A stretch of 64,000 nucleotides of DNA from Phoebastria nigripes (Eukaryota > Chordata > Aves > Procellariiformes > Diomedeidae), in assembly GCA_035582835.1 (NCBI GenBank), contig JAYKAV010003098.1:62001-126000 (forward strand), given 5' to 3'. A program made the translations under genes and the position numbers. Below the pieces are notes generated by a model. That model saw nothing but the letters and a program-made list of their open reading frames with translations. It had not been told where the DNA came from and did no database searches. Numbering within the stretch: position 1 is the first letter of the stretch; each line of letters begins with the position of its first letter. This document shows, piece after piece, positions 48,201-60,039 of the stretch.

Positions 48201-50344
48201 TCTGTTTTTACCAAAATGCAGAAGTNAGGGATGAATAGATAAAAATGTTGATGAACAATGTTATGGGAAGGTCAAATGTACTAAAATACTCTCAGCTGGA
48301 ATGCATCAGCCAAAATTCCTATCAGTTTGAGCTCTGCTGAATGACCCTTTGTAATTAATATTTTTTTTTAATCATTTCTTGCATGTTGTGCTATAAATTG
48401 ATATTTTTCTGGAGCAATCATGCAAACCTCACAGTAAATAAAAGTTGTAACATATCAGGATGACAGGCAGCAGCTAGGAAAACACACTGCAGTTTGCCTG
48501 GTTTTGAAGGATAACTCTTGCAACCCAGGTTTTGAGGGAAGGTTTAAGAATTTCTGCTTACTATGTTAATTATTTTGGATCATATGCTACACTGCCTTTC
48601 TGAGGAGCTTTTGTGGGAATAGGGTTAGAGTGCATTTGGCTTTTCACAAGTGGGACTCAAGTGTTTAAGTTGTTGCTCTGAATGACTTGCGCCTGCCACA
48701 CTAGACATTCAAGGTTTTTCAGCTTAACGACTCTGGGAAGAGGAGCATGCCACAGCTTTCCAGGGTCTGCCCGTCGATCTGCCGCTCAGCCTGCGGCTGG
48801 TGTGGAAATGACAACCCAAGGGGCTGGGGGCCGTGTACGTCAGTACACAAATAAGCCATTGAAGCCGTGACAAAAGATGTTTGTGCTCCAAATGTACTCA
48901 TGCTCTTTGGTGATACATTTTATCTGGCTCCTTTGAAACAAAAATAGTCCTGAAGCTACATGGAAAGGAGGAAGGCTTGTTCATCTTCTAGGAAACCACT
49001 TGAATGTTTGTATATATGAGAACAGCTAATACAGAGCGAAGCAATAATTCTTCAGCAGGCCTGAAAGCAGGTGGTTCCTGTTACAAGTACCAGATGTGCC
49101 ACTGATTGTTTCTGTGTAAAACCAGCCATCAGTCCAGGGCTGTGTCACTGCTTTGCCTTCGCAAACAGACTTAGANCTGTTGGGTCTGGCTGGCTGTATC
49201 TTGCACCATCTGAATTTGGAAGACAGAAGGGGAGGAAGGCTCACCTGTGAAGGGATTTCTGCCCTGCTCTGGACCATTTTACCCTTCTTCTAGCCCCCCT
49301 GTGCAACTATCCGAATGAGATTGGTGAGGTTCATTCATTGAATCTCCTGTGCTCTCTCACCTGCCCTTGGAGAGAAGACCACGTCAGTGTGGAGCTTACA
49401 TATAGACTGAGGAGGGCAGGGTGTAGTCTTGCCCTGCAGATACTGCTGGAGAACAACTAATCATGCATGATTAGGACCAAGCCAGCCCAGTAAGTGCCAG
49501 TAAGTCAGTTATTGGTAAATCAGAGTGTGCTACCAAGGTTAGTTTCATTAGCTAGTAAGACAGTATTTGGGATTGTGGCTGGAAAGTTCCTAAAAATGCC
49601 TCCTTTTCTTATTTGTGGTACATGGGGACAATTACCTTCCTGCAATCCCAACAAATAATGCATGCACAATCTGTATCACATTTGGTGAATCAAAAATGAG
49701 GCCAGAGCCTAGTCTGGAGAGAAATGCATCTGTCATCTCAATGGGAAGTGAAAAGAGTGCAGAAAAGACATATTTTTCTGCAGGGTCTCAGTGTTTTGAC
49801 TCTCTCTGATTCTGCTGTAGGGTTCTCCCCACATCAGCTTCTTCTGAGTTGGCCGTACCATCTAATCCAACTCCCATTCCCCTTTGTTCTCTATGGAGGT
49901 GGAAGAGAGCCTTTATTTCCTTGGAAAAGGAACTTCCTTCCTGCTGACGGTTATGTAATCCCAAAATTTGGCTCCTTGAGCTTTTTTCCCCCCAGATTCA
50001 CAAGCTCTGACTGTGCCGTTTAGAGGAGGGGCCGTAGAAACAACAGAAATGGTTGTGTCCTTGCTCCTGACATGTGACTGATGCAGACTGCCTCCCTCGG
50101 CACAGTGCGTTTGGGTACTCAGGGTCCGGTGTGCCTGGTTGCTGTCTGCCAGGGTGAGTCTGGTTTTGAAGGTGGCCTTTTCCCTGTGTGGTTGGTGGAG
50201 ATACAGTGACTCCAGGGACCAGTGCTGAGTGACATCTCCTCTTGTATGAATGTGGCCCTGGGAAGTTTTTTCCTTGGCAGATCTGCTTTTCTGCTTCAAA
50301 TCTGCTTGCTCTAATAGTATCTCTCCTCTAGCCATCATCACAAA
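48201..50344. other. Single-copy DNA, no gene seen
   Basis: AT-rich sequence to about 48480, then mixed sequence. The short direct repeat CAGTAAGT occurs twice near 49490-49505. A 142-codon minus-strand frame (49913-50341) has no known domain. Confidence 0.55.
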
Positions 50345-50700
50345 TTCAGGATGCCTAAAACAGAGATCTTGGTCTTCCCCCTAAGCTGCATCTTCCTCAG
50401 GTATTGGGCAAAGACCTTCATCCTTGCAGTTGCAGTCTGTGCATCATCCTCAGGCTGGATGTCTCTGCAGGTCCTCATCACATCCAAGCGATGCCCATGT
50501 CTTGCAGATTCTTTTGGTGCAACTTCTCCACATTTCTGTCTGTCTATTCTCTCTCCTAAAATTGTTATCCATGTTTTCAAACATCTCGATTATTGCAAGG
50601 TTATTGCCCTACCAATATCCGCCTAAATCCTGCTATGAAGCTTGTTTTTGAACATGCTCACTGTTTTGAACATGCCAGCTCTCTCTATCCACCCCACCAT
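50345..50700 (+). mobile_element. Ancient LINE remnant (L2/CR1-like polymerase C-terminal part)
   Basis: Short motifs occur in the order expected for the C-terminal part of L2/CR1-like LINE polymerases. First is 'cctaaaacagagatcttggtcttcccc' (KTEILVFPL, compare the usual KTE-L-LF). Next, in another frame, is 'atccaagcgatgcccatgtcttgcagattcttt' (HIQAMPMSCRFF, compare HIQ...SC-F). Then comes 'ttatccatgttttcaaacatctcgattattgcaagg' (IHVFKHLDYCK, compare the conserved L-DYCN). The motifs fall in different frames and stops intervene, as in an old decayed copy. The assignment rests on remembered family patterns without an alignment, so subfamily and exact ends are uncertain. It explains the otherwise suggestive 91-codon frame at 50351-50626. 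Confidence 0.5.
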
Positions 50701-53700
50701 CAATTTCCCTCCTCACTTACAGTGATATTCCATTCCTTTCCCAGGCATCATCTCTCATTTACTGTCAAAACATAAGTGCCTGGCCCAGCAGGATCGCCTC
50801 CCACCCTCTCTCCCACCATTACTTGCATGTTCCATTTTGTTACAAGCACTTAAGCACTGCTTGCGCTGGAAGAAGCTCCTTGCAGGCATCCAAAATGCTT
50901 CTTTCTCATCCCTGAAACCTTTCTGAGCAACCTCTTTCACTCTGACACCTGTAACCGGCTTAGGACAGGAAAGTGGCTGGGATGTGGAGGGGAGAGAGCA
51001 CTCCCTGTTGTGCCAACCAACGCTTTCAGGTTGCTTCCCTGTACCTACCTTTATTTATATTTAAGGGCAAATGTTAGAGCATATGAACTGGGCTTTTGTG
51101 CCAGTAGGTTACTTAGAGCAGTGGTTAGTTCTTGCAAGCACAGTGTTAATACCAACGAGGACAGCAAAGAGCTATCCAAACGCACCCCTCCCCTGATACA
51201 TTTTGAGAACTCCCCATTGCTCCCCTCCAGCCTTCAGCAGCAGGCTTGCCTCTTCTCTGCAGCAGCCTGCTCTGCCAGGCAGCATCCTCTGGCTCAGAAA
51301 GCCTTCACTTAGGATTTTGGCTGCTTACTGCTCCAGATGTATTAGCCCAGCGTAGATGTAGAGGGCGGTGGGAAGGAGAGGCGTGTGTGTGCAAGCTGCA
51401 AGGCAGCTGCCCCTCTCCTCCTCTGTTAGCACCGAGCAGAGCGTGTCCTCCTGTGGCACACGGTGGGGTAGTGGGACTGCAGCCCCCAAACCAGACGGCC
51501 TCTGCAATCGGCCGCCTTCCACCTCCCTTGTTGATCTATAGCTTCCCCCAGTCTTGCATAACAGGGGCCATAACTGCGCTGGGACTTGTTAAAAGCTCAC
51601 GTCTCACAGCTTTCACAATTGATTAAAGGAGCTTTGCTTTTTACAAACCAAACCGTTTCTAAAGTACTTTAGCTGTGGAAATAAAAAAGAAGCTTGGAGA
51701 TGGAGAAAATAGTCTCCTTTCCTTTTAAAAATTCACCCTTCTAAAACTTAATGTTTGTTAATATTAATAGTATTTATTAATAAATGACCGAGTGTTGGAT
51801 GCTTGAATAAAGTGCCTCTAAGAACATGGTACTGTAAACCTTCATTTCAAAAGCTTTTTAAAAGACTTCATTCGTTTATGTCTGCACAGCTCAATAGTAT
51901 ATTATTACATCTGGGTCATTTCTCAGTCATCACAAGCCCACTCAAAGCACCAGACACTGTCACACTGTGCTACTGCTCTGAAGGTCCATGTGAACCCCTG
52001 GACAGAGCTGTGCGGAGCGGTCTGCTCCATTTTTCACAGTAACTGTTCTAAAACACCTCTTTCCCCAGGGTTTGAGCAGTCCCTGCTTTCAGCGCTGCCA
52101 GGGAAGGTGACACCCTTGGATCAAAGTAGCGAGCCCGACTCCTCTGAGCCGTCATGGTCGTGAGTCCCACGGCTGAGTGGTGAACGAAACCCCTGCCCTC
52201 CTGAGCCCCGGTCCTGAGATTTCAGCACTGGTCTGAGCACCCCAGCTCAGACATTACATCTCCATGGCATTCTGCAGTGCTCCTTAGATGCTCCACATGA
52301 AAGAGAAGAAATCATGGTTAGCAAAGGGCATGCTAATCATGTAAATGCCTTAATTACCTTGATTAGTACCAACCGCGAGCATAACCCTGCTTATCCTGCA
52401 GTGCCTGGTAGTGTGGCTAGGTGGGTCTGGATCAGATGGCAGGGGATGGGTTGTAAGGGCTTACCTTCACACTAAATATACATCGAGCCCTCTGCTCCAT
52501 GAAGGAGTTTGTGTCAGGTGTATGTGGAGTCAGGAGTACTTGCACTGGGGACATGAAATGACATCTCTGTGGGGAGGGACTGAGCTGATCCAGGCTCAGC
52601 TTAGAAATGGGACAACAGGCTGTCATACAATGCTACACGATCCTCTGGTAAACCACATGAAGGAAGTGGATGGGAAGGGATCACTCACCCTTAAAACTCT
52701 TTAGTCAAATTTTCATGGGCAGCAAGTTAAAAATGAACAAACAAAAATACTTTTCTTTCATACCCACATTTAAGACAAAGAGCCCAGTGCCACAGGGTCT
52801 TCCAGAGACCAGCTGATACTGCCTTTAGCAGGAGTTCAGAGAAATGCGTGCAGGGAAGGTCCGTAGATGGCCATTTGACACAATGGGTCAGATGTAATCC
52901 ATGGCTCAGAAGAACTGACCTTTGGTTGCTGGGAGCTGGAGGGCTGTCCCAGAGGATCCAGTGCTCGCTGATTGTCTGGATTTTTCAGTCTCACCCTCAG
53001 CATCTGCTTCTGGTTACTCTGGAGACTGGATGGTGGGTTGGAGGGACCTCTGCTCTGAGCCAGTATAGCTGTTCCTACACACTGACAAAGTCGCATTTGG
53101 CTTAAAAACTGATGTTAGTGAAATCTCAGTGCCTTTGGGATTATACCCTTGATGTAATGTCCTTCTGCCTCCTACAACTTCTTCAAAATTCAGGAGAAAA
53201 AAAATAGGTATGAGAACTTAAAAGCAAAAACTAACAAAAACTTTCACTTTTTAAATATTTTGTGTATTTCTGCTTTATTCAGGAAAGTTTAGAACAACTC
53301 CTGTTTAGGTAATGTTAAAATAACAAAATGCATCAAATATCTGGTCATTTAGATACTGGGTTTGGTTTTGGTATGGGATTGCGTGCCTTAAAATCACCCT
53401 CCTGTTTTCATCCTACAGGGAGGCCTGGTGGCTTTAGGAGGGATTTCTCCTTTGACGTTCTAAAAATATAACCCACAAATATAAGTAAAGTCTCTTTTAA
53501 GGGAATATTTCTGGAGACAATGGAGCTTGATAAAACAAGACAGGATGTATGGCTTATGTTGGAATATCATTATATTTTTTATATACATACACAGGGATTT
53601 TGTTGGTACTTTGCCCTCTTACGGCAGAGAAGTCCCCATTGCTGTGCTGGCCCACACACGTTCTGTGGCTCCAGGAAATCAGACACACAGCAGGTTTTGA

Positions 53701-55201
53701 TGGGTTTTGTCTTGTAATGGAGATGTGCTCCTAGAACGGATCACTCTTCCAATACGAAGCTAGTAGAAGTTGGTCCTGACTTTTTGGGCATCCCTTGGTG
53801 CTAACAGCCACATGAACTTTGAATATATTGCTATATAAATTACAGTCTCATACTGTACTTTTTGGCAATTGACACACAAAGAGAGGGAACATAGTCTAAT
53901 ACTAATGTAAAGATTGCTTTATATAGCTTAAAGCTGTCTTTTGGAGCATATTTTATTTTTAACATCGCATCAGTTATCTCCAAATAACAGACTGCGGCGA
54001 AATGCAAACTGGGGAGAGAGAAACAAGCATGCGCGCGTGGCTTTCTGGCCCCTGCGCCACTTTGGTGCTGCTGGGAGCCGGGTGCTTGTCTGGCTGCTCC
54101 TCTGGTCGCTGTCCAGCCGCTCCCACCCTCTCCTCTCCTTCCCAAAAATGGGGAGTAGACCTTGGCCCTACATTTTACGCCCGCTCTGCGCTGAGCCCAG
54201 TGCTCCCATCCAACACCCACATGCACGAGGTTGCAATGCAGCGCAGATGCCGGCGGGGCCGGGAGGAGGAGTGTGTGGCACGGCAGTGGTGATATTTTGG
54301 CACAGAAACCGGTGAATCAGAGATGCAGAGAGATGAAATGCTCCTCCCGCCTGGGCACCCGCAGGTCCCACCCTGCTTCCCGCGGGGCCTGAGGAGGACG
54401 GGGTCACCCCGAACGACTTCACAGGCAACGACAGACCTGGACATTGGCTCCAATCATAGCAACCTTCGCTCTTCCTCGGGACAGGCTGGCCGTTTGCACG
54501 TTCTCCTGCTTTCTCTCATGCCTTGCCTCCACGGCAGCTTGTCTCCCCCCCGGCCCTGCAGCCGCAGCCACTTTCATGCATCGCTCTCGCACCCACAGCC
54601 CCATCAGTGGGACAGCTGGGTGCAGCGCTTGGGACAAGGGCCCCTCTGCACCCCCAGTCGCTGCCTGGTGGGAGGGAGCACATCGCCCTTTGGCAGGCTG
54701 GAGCGGGACCCACTCCTCGGCAGGAGGGGATGGGAGGTGTACAGGACCTGAGGAAGAAGGCAGGCAGGAGGGATTCTGCTTCTGCAATGCAGTGATGAAG
54801 GTGCTCCCTTGAGGGAGGGAAACCCTTGCATAGGTTTCTTCACAGAGGGTATGGCTTCAACAGGACCACTGGAGAGCATTTCTCCTCCCTTGCTTGTCCA
54901 TAAACTGGTGCTGGTCACATTTTTGGGAAATGAGCTTTCAGCTTTTCCATCCAGCTGGCTTTTTTACACCAGGGATGAAGGCTCCACCTGGGGAGGTGGC
55001 AGACCTCTGCCTGTGTCCCTGCTGCTGGTGAGCAGAGATACTGCGCTGGATGGCAGCAAGAGCTTCACCTCAACCCTGGACTTCAAAACTTGCTCTGGTG
55101 CGGGTACCACAGGGACTTGAAATTGAGTTTCCTTCAGCCTCATAACCATTTGGCCATGCAATATGACTGCTTCTTTCACTCATTTTTGTCTCCTCTTCCA
55201 G
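50701..55201. other. Single-copy DNA, no gene seen
   Basis: The first 200 bases may belong to the same old LINE. Otherwise the sequence is mixed. A GC-rich stretch at 54000-54760 has scattered CpG and many overlapping frames of up to 142 codons on both strands, none with a known domain. AT-rich sequence lies at 51640-51790 and 53130-53350. Confidence 0.55.
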
Positions 55202-55253
55202 CTGGGAGCACTGTGTGGGCTCGTGAACCAGCTCGCCAAAAAAGCAGCACCAG
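55202..55253 (+). other. Candidate exon with strong splice signals (hypothesis)
   Basis: A 52-base segment with one of the best acceptor-donor pairs in the window. The acceptor has a long pyrimidine tract ('catttttgtctcctcttccag') and the donor is CACCAG|GTAAGC. One frame reads LGALCGLVNQLAKKAAPG, an amphipathic helix-like stretch, and remains open through the flanks. The family is not recognised. It is not frame-compatible with candidate exon B if spliced directly, so it would belong to another transcript, a noncoding RNA, or chance. Confidence 0.22.
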
Positions 55254-57261
55254 GTAAGCTGCGGTGCCTGGTCCTGGCTCGGGGGAGGCAGGCAGTGCTG
55301 CCTGTACGCTGTGTGGCATGCCAAGCGGTGGCTGCCATTTCCATCAGACGTGGGTAGGAGGCCCAGGAGAACCAAAAGCCACCAGGGGAATCAGAAGGGA
55401 GGACTTTTATTATTATTAGCCATGTCACCCGATGACAGCCACACCTCAGGCGTCTACCCACGCTGCTTCCTACTCCTTTCAACCAGCTGCTTGGCTCAGC
55501 TCAGTGGGTAAACGCTCAGCCAGAAGCTGCTAGTCCGTATCTGACTCCTCAGTGTAAAATTAAACCACTCTGCTGCCGGAGCAAGGAGGGAGGCACGGCT
55601 GGTGTTTGGGCTTGGTGGGATGATGGGGAGGAAGGGCTCCCCATAGCCAGGACTGAAGGCCTCCAGGGAGGTCAGTGGAGCGGTGGCTTTGCTGGACACC
55701 CATCACAGCAAAGTCATAGCTGAGCTCCTCGTCTCTTCCCCCACTCTGATTTCAGCTCACTTTGCTTTGCTTTTCTGCCTCTGCTACGTTTACACTTCTG
55801 TTCAACCTTGCACTTACCTCTGGGAATTCCTCAGCATTTGGGCTGAGATCCAGGATAGCTCTTTTTGTTTGCAAATTTATTTAGTAACCTCTCGAGTTCT
55901 TAGCATAGGTGCTGTACATTACCTGGCAACATTAAATCATACATGGGTTCTGCCAGGGGAATTAGAAATAGGTGAGAAATGGGAGGTATTTCAGGGACTC
56001 TCCACACAGAAAGCCTGGGGGATCGTCATGGCTATCAAGTCTAGTGAGGATTCCCCAGTGGCCTAGTAACACAGATTTAAAAAAAAATAATGCATAATTA
56101 AGCTTTCCTTGAGCTCCCCTTGTAATGGCGTTGGTGCCCCTAATGCTGCAGGCAGGTATCTCTAAGGGAACTCATATTTCTTAAAAACCCAGCCCTGCGT
56201 GCCTTGTCACCTGGTTCTGTTCTGTGACATCCCACTCGTCCCCTGGAAATCTCTGGGACACAGGGGATGGCAATCCAGGGGCATGAGTTAATACAGGCAT
56301 TTCCAGCCCTGATCTATGGAGAAAAGGGGCCTGATCCCACCCCAAGCAGCCAGACAACACTCCAGAACATGGGCTCATGAGCTGCACCCACGCTGCTATG
56401 CACCATGAGGACATGAGGGCAGCAGAAGTCCCTTCTTCCATTCCCCTGTCCCTCGTGTTAAACCTGCTCAGCAGCCTGTTTAAATGCTAATAATTAGCAG
56501 CGAGCTGCTCATTTGTCATTACGCTCCGTGTGCCACGTTCTCAGAGGATCACAGCAGTGTCTCACCCACGAGCAGGGTGGTCTTGGGGATCTCCCCCCGC
56601 AAAGGTCAACGTGTGGTTTGCAACTGCTTTCCTTGCAGTAACTCTGCTGCTCTCCTGGCTCCTGGGGCAAATGGTGTTTTCATCCCTGAGAAGGGTCTAG
56701 CAACCCCACCTGGACTTAGTGAGTGAACTTTTATAATCTATTAAGTATTTTACAGATTTTACAGTATTTTAGTTTTATAAGGTAAGTCTGAGCAAGAAAA
56801 AAGAGCTCTACCACCCCAGTCCAGGCTGCCCTGGGGTTTTGTTTCCGGGTGGGAGGTGGCGTCGGTTCAGCTCTTTGGAGCAGGAGGAAGGACACCCGCT
56901 GAGCGTCAGCCTCCGGTTAAGCTGCTGCTGAGGGGTAGGCAGGGGAGAGTGGTCCCTTCCCCCAGCATATCGACAGCCCTCTCCTTAAACCTCCCTCCAA
57001 GGTGATCCCCCAGTGGAGAGAGAGGCTTACTTAGCTGCTGGTGAGTTACAGCAAAGACTTAAGAGATTTTAAAATGATCCCTGCCACTGACTGGCTGCCT
57101 CCTCCAAGCAGGAAATAAGTTTTCCTAATCACTATTAACAGTTTGTCACTTGGCACTGAAAGCCTAACTGTGGGTTCAAATCTCTGTGTATAGCCTGGAT
57201 CTTGACCTGACCCCTACAGCTCTGTAATTTTTATAATTTTTTAAAGTTTCATTACTGGGTA
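55254..57261. other. Single-copy DNA, no gene seen
   Basis: No gene recognised. Open frames of about 100-127 codons occur (for example plus strand 55683-56066) without known domains. A short poly(A) lies near 56078-56087. Confidence 0.6.
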
Positions 57262-57331
57262 ATTCTATTCTATTCTATTCTATTCTATTCTATTCTATTC
57301 CATTCCATTCCATTCCATTCCATTCCATTCT
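57262..57331 (+). repeat. Pentanucleotide microsatellite (ATTCT)7(ATTCC)6ATTCT
   Basis: Fourteen perfect 5-base units: seven ATTCT, six ATTCC, then one ATTCT. The sharp switch between two pure blocks suggests a point change in one unit that then spread by slippage. The array is likely to be length-polymorphic. Confidence 0.98.
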
Positions 57332-57450
57332 AGGTGTTATGACTGGTTATGACTTTGCACCCCGGGCAGTGCTGCTGGCCCTGGGTGGAGGGCAGGATGG
57401 GCATCCCTTGCTGCAGGAGCCCTGTGCAGGGCAGGGGACTGAGGGGCCCT

Positions 57451-57477
57451 GCTGCCTGTGCTGCCTGTGCTGCCTGT
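57451..57477 (+). repeat. Three tandem 9-bp units GCTGCCTGT
   Basis: Three perfect copies, followed by a partial one. The repetitive Cys-Leu or Ala-Gln readings of this stretch on the two strands come from the repeat. Confidence 0.95.
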
Positions 57478-58102
57478 GCCTGACACAGTGCAGGTGCCTG
57501 ACACCTCTCCTGGGGGGCCTCAAGGGACCGGAGGCATTTTCCTCTTAATACGTGGGGCTGCACCAAGCCAGAGGATGACGGTTTTATTTCAACCGCATGA
57601 ATTCCTGGTTGCAGGAGCTGTTCAGCGCAAGGTGCGGCTTCGAGCAAGAAGGCAAAGGCAGCGGTAGGTGGACGGGAGTGGGCAGCACGCTGGTGGCTGG
57701 GGCCGAGGATGGGTTGCCCCGGTGCACGCTGAAGATGCCCATCAGCTGGTGGAGTACCTGGTGCACCTCACCCGAATCTTAGCTTGACCCGGTTCAAATA
57801 AATCCTATGCCAGGGATTGTCTTCGCTGCTGACTTTAAATAGCAACATCTTCATTAACCTAAGCCTTCTCTTGANCCTCGTGGCTGCTCTCTCTGCCGAG
57901 CCTTTTCTGTTACCCCTACCTCAGACTGACAGTCCAATCCTTCCTACACCTGCACTGGCGCTAAGGGCTGCAGGCTCAGGGAGATGGTTTAAAGCCCTGG
58001 TGTGTGGTCCATGGGCTGCGGAGATTTGCCCTAGGAGAATTTCTCCAGCTGTCCTCACAGAGCAGCATCAGGTATCTCTCTGCAAACCAAGCATCACAGC
58101 TG

Positions 58103-58150
58103 CTTTTTTTTTTTCTTTCTTTCTCTGTCTGTCTTTCTTTTTTATTTGCA
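58103..58150 (+). repeat. T/C-rich low-complexity tract
   Basis: A T run followed by CTTT and TGTC units, ending in 'tttatttgcacag', which looks like a 3' splice acceptor. No convincing exon follows. Confidence 0.8.
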
Positions 58151-60039
58151 CAGGCAAAAAAATGCAGGTGTTGGAAGAGCCCCTGGCAATACCTGACACA
58201 AGACCAGCTTGTCTTTGAACAGGCTGCACTGGGGTGTGTTGATGGACCTGGGTGGGAAGAGCCCCATGGGAAGCAACCCCCCGGTGGAGGGGGGCATGGG
58301 GACACCTGCTCTCCTGCACGGGGAGCCCAGGGAGGTGGCGGGGGGCTGGTGCTGGGCCGTGCCACAAGGTGCTGTGGTCCTACCCCAGCGCCGGGGCATT
58401 GCTGCAGGTTGTAGATGTCTGTGCTTTCTTCCTTTTCTTGAGTGCAGGGAGAGACATGACTTTTCCCTTGGGCTTCCCTGTGCACTGTGTAGCAGAGTCG
58501 GTTTAATTTGTTGGTTCCTATTCAGGACGTGTCAGACTGATGGTTGCTTCTTCCACATCTCCAGCCTCACTGCAGCTGCAATACCTTGTATGAAGTTGCC
58601 TCTGGCCACTCCAATGGAAGGGTGACTGGGTTGCCTCACTCAGAGCCGTCCTGACGTGACCATAGTTGAGCTCCCTCTTATGGACGGCTACAGAAGGCCC
58701 AGTTAGGCTCAGACATTTGGATACCAAAAGTTTTTGATCTCCGTCTTTATTTACGTAGTATTTGCTCTGGATGGGGGTAGAAAAGCTTTCAGAGTGGCGT
58801 TGTACCATGGATGACTTTTGGCACATGCAGACACTAAAGCCTTTAGTGTCATGACCCAGGCTCTAATTCATTTAGGAATCACAGATGCCCAATGCAAACT
58901 ACAATTAGGGATCAGAGGTTATGCCAAATGAGCTAGGCAAAAACAAGAAACACACCCAGCGCTCTGCTGGTGCAAGGTGCCAGGTTATGGGTAGAATCAC
59001 CCAAAGCTATTTGTGTCCTCTCTGCCCTAGCCCATTCCTCCATCATCTCCAGTGCAGCTTACCACTAACCCCCTTCTCCCTACCTAATAACAAGGAAACC
59101 CCAAACCAGTGAGAAACCTGTGCTGCAAAGAGCCTGGGCAGCCATGTGGGTGCCAGGAAGCATGGGGTGGTGCTCACTGGGACCAGTGGCAGCGACTCCC
59201 CGGTCTTTGCTGGGAGCTGCCCCAGATACACAGTCATCCCAGCAGCCTCAGATATAGGACCCGATGTCAGGGTGAAAAGCTGTTCCACTGGCACCCAGTG
59301 GTGTCATGACCTGCTCCCAGGACTCTGTACTTATTTAATCCAAAGAATGAATGAATTAATGAAAATATGTAATCCTAACCTTGAAACTAGCCCAGGTACC
59401 CTGAACTCCTCCTGCCTCCACTTATCCCTCCAGGCTGATTCTCCACATCTGGGTGGCCAGGGGGATGAGCTGGGTCAATTTAAGTGTGAGGTGCTTCACC
59501 ACTATGGTGACTTCTACTTAACGGGTGATCTCATCCCTCACTAGGCAGGTCATAAAAATCCCGTCATTATGGATGTGATCTTCCCTGGGGACAAGGTGTA
59601 CTGCCACTGTGTTTCGTAAAGCCACAGCCATTTTCGGTGTTAAGAACTGCAGTGGGTGACAGCCCCATCTCACCCACTGGGGTTTTGGGGAGGGAGGGAA
59701 ATGGTTCTCAATCCTGCATGCAATGGCATCCATTAGCCAACACTAGCAGACAGAAATGTGGAGCCATGAACCACCCCCACCATCTCCACATGACGTCTGA
59801 GAAGGGTCCTGAAACCACCCCAGCAACAAAAGAAAGCTTGGATGACCTCCAGTGAATGCACTGCNAAGGATGAACCCTACAGCTCCCTTGACTGGGAAGG
59901 AGAAGCCAGATTTCAGCACAACAATGACAATTCACATCCACTAGAGATCTGAGCTATAGTGTTTGTATCTCTGCTAAACTGCAAAATAACCTTTCGGCAT
60001 ACTGATTGGGGAGTACAGATCCACCTGCTGAGCCGGGTA

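Larger units (their letters stand above)
57332..60039. other. Single-copy DNA with small simple repeats, no gene seen
   Basis: GC-rich sequence with short repeats, notably at 57451-57477 and 58103-58150. A G-rich stretch at about 58280-58360 has several G runs that might form a quadruplex. Frames of up to 169 codons around 57976-58625 overlap on both strands and show no known domain. Confidence 0.55.

Noticed and set aside
57170..57190. GGGTTCAAATCTCTG, similar to a MIR B-box.
   Set aside because: The expected SINE core does not follow, and the upstream A-box is missing.
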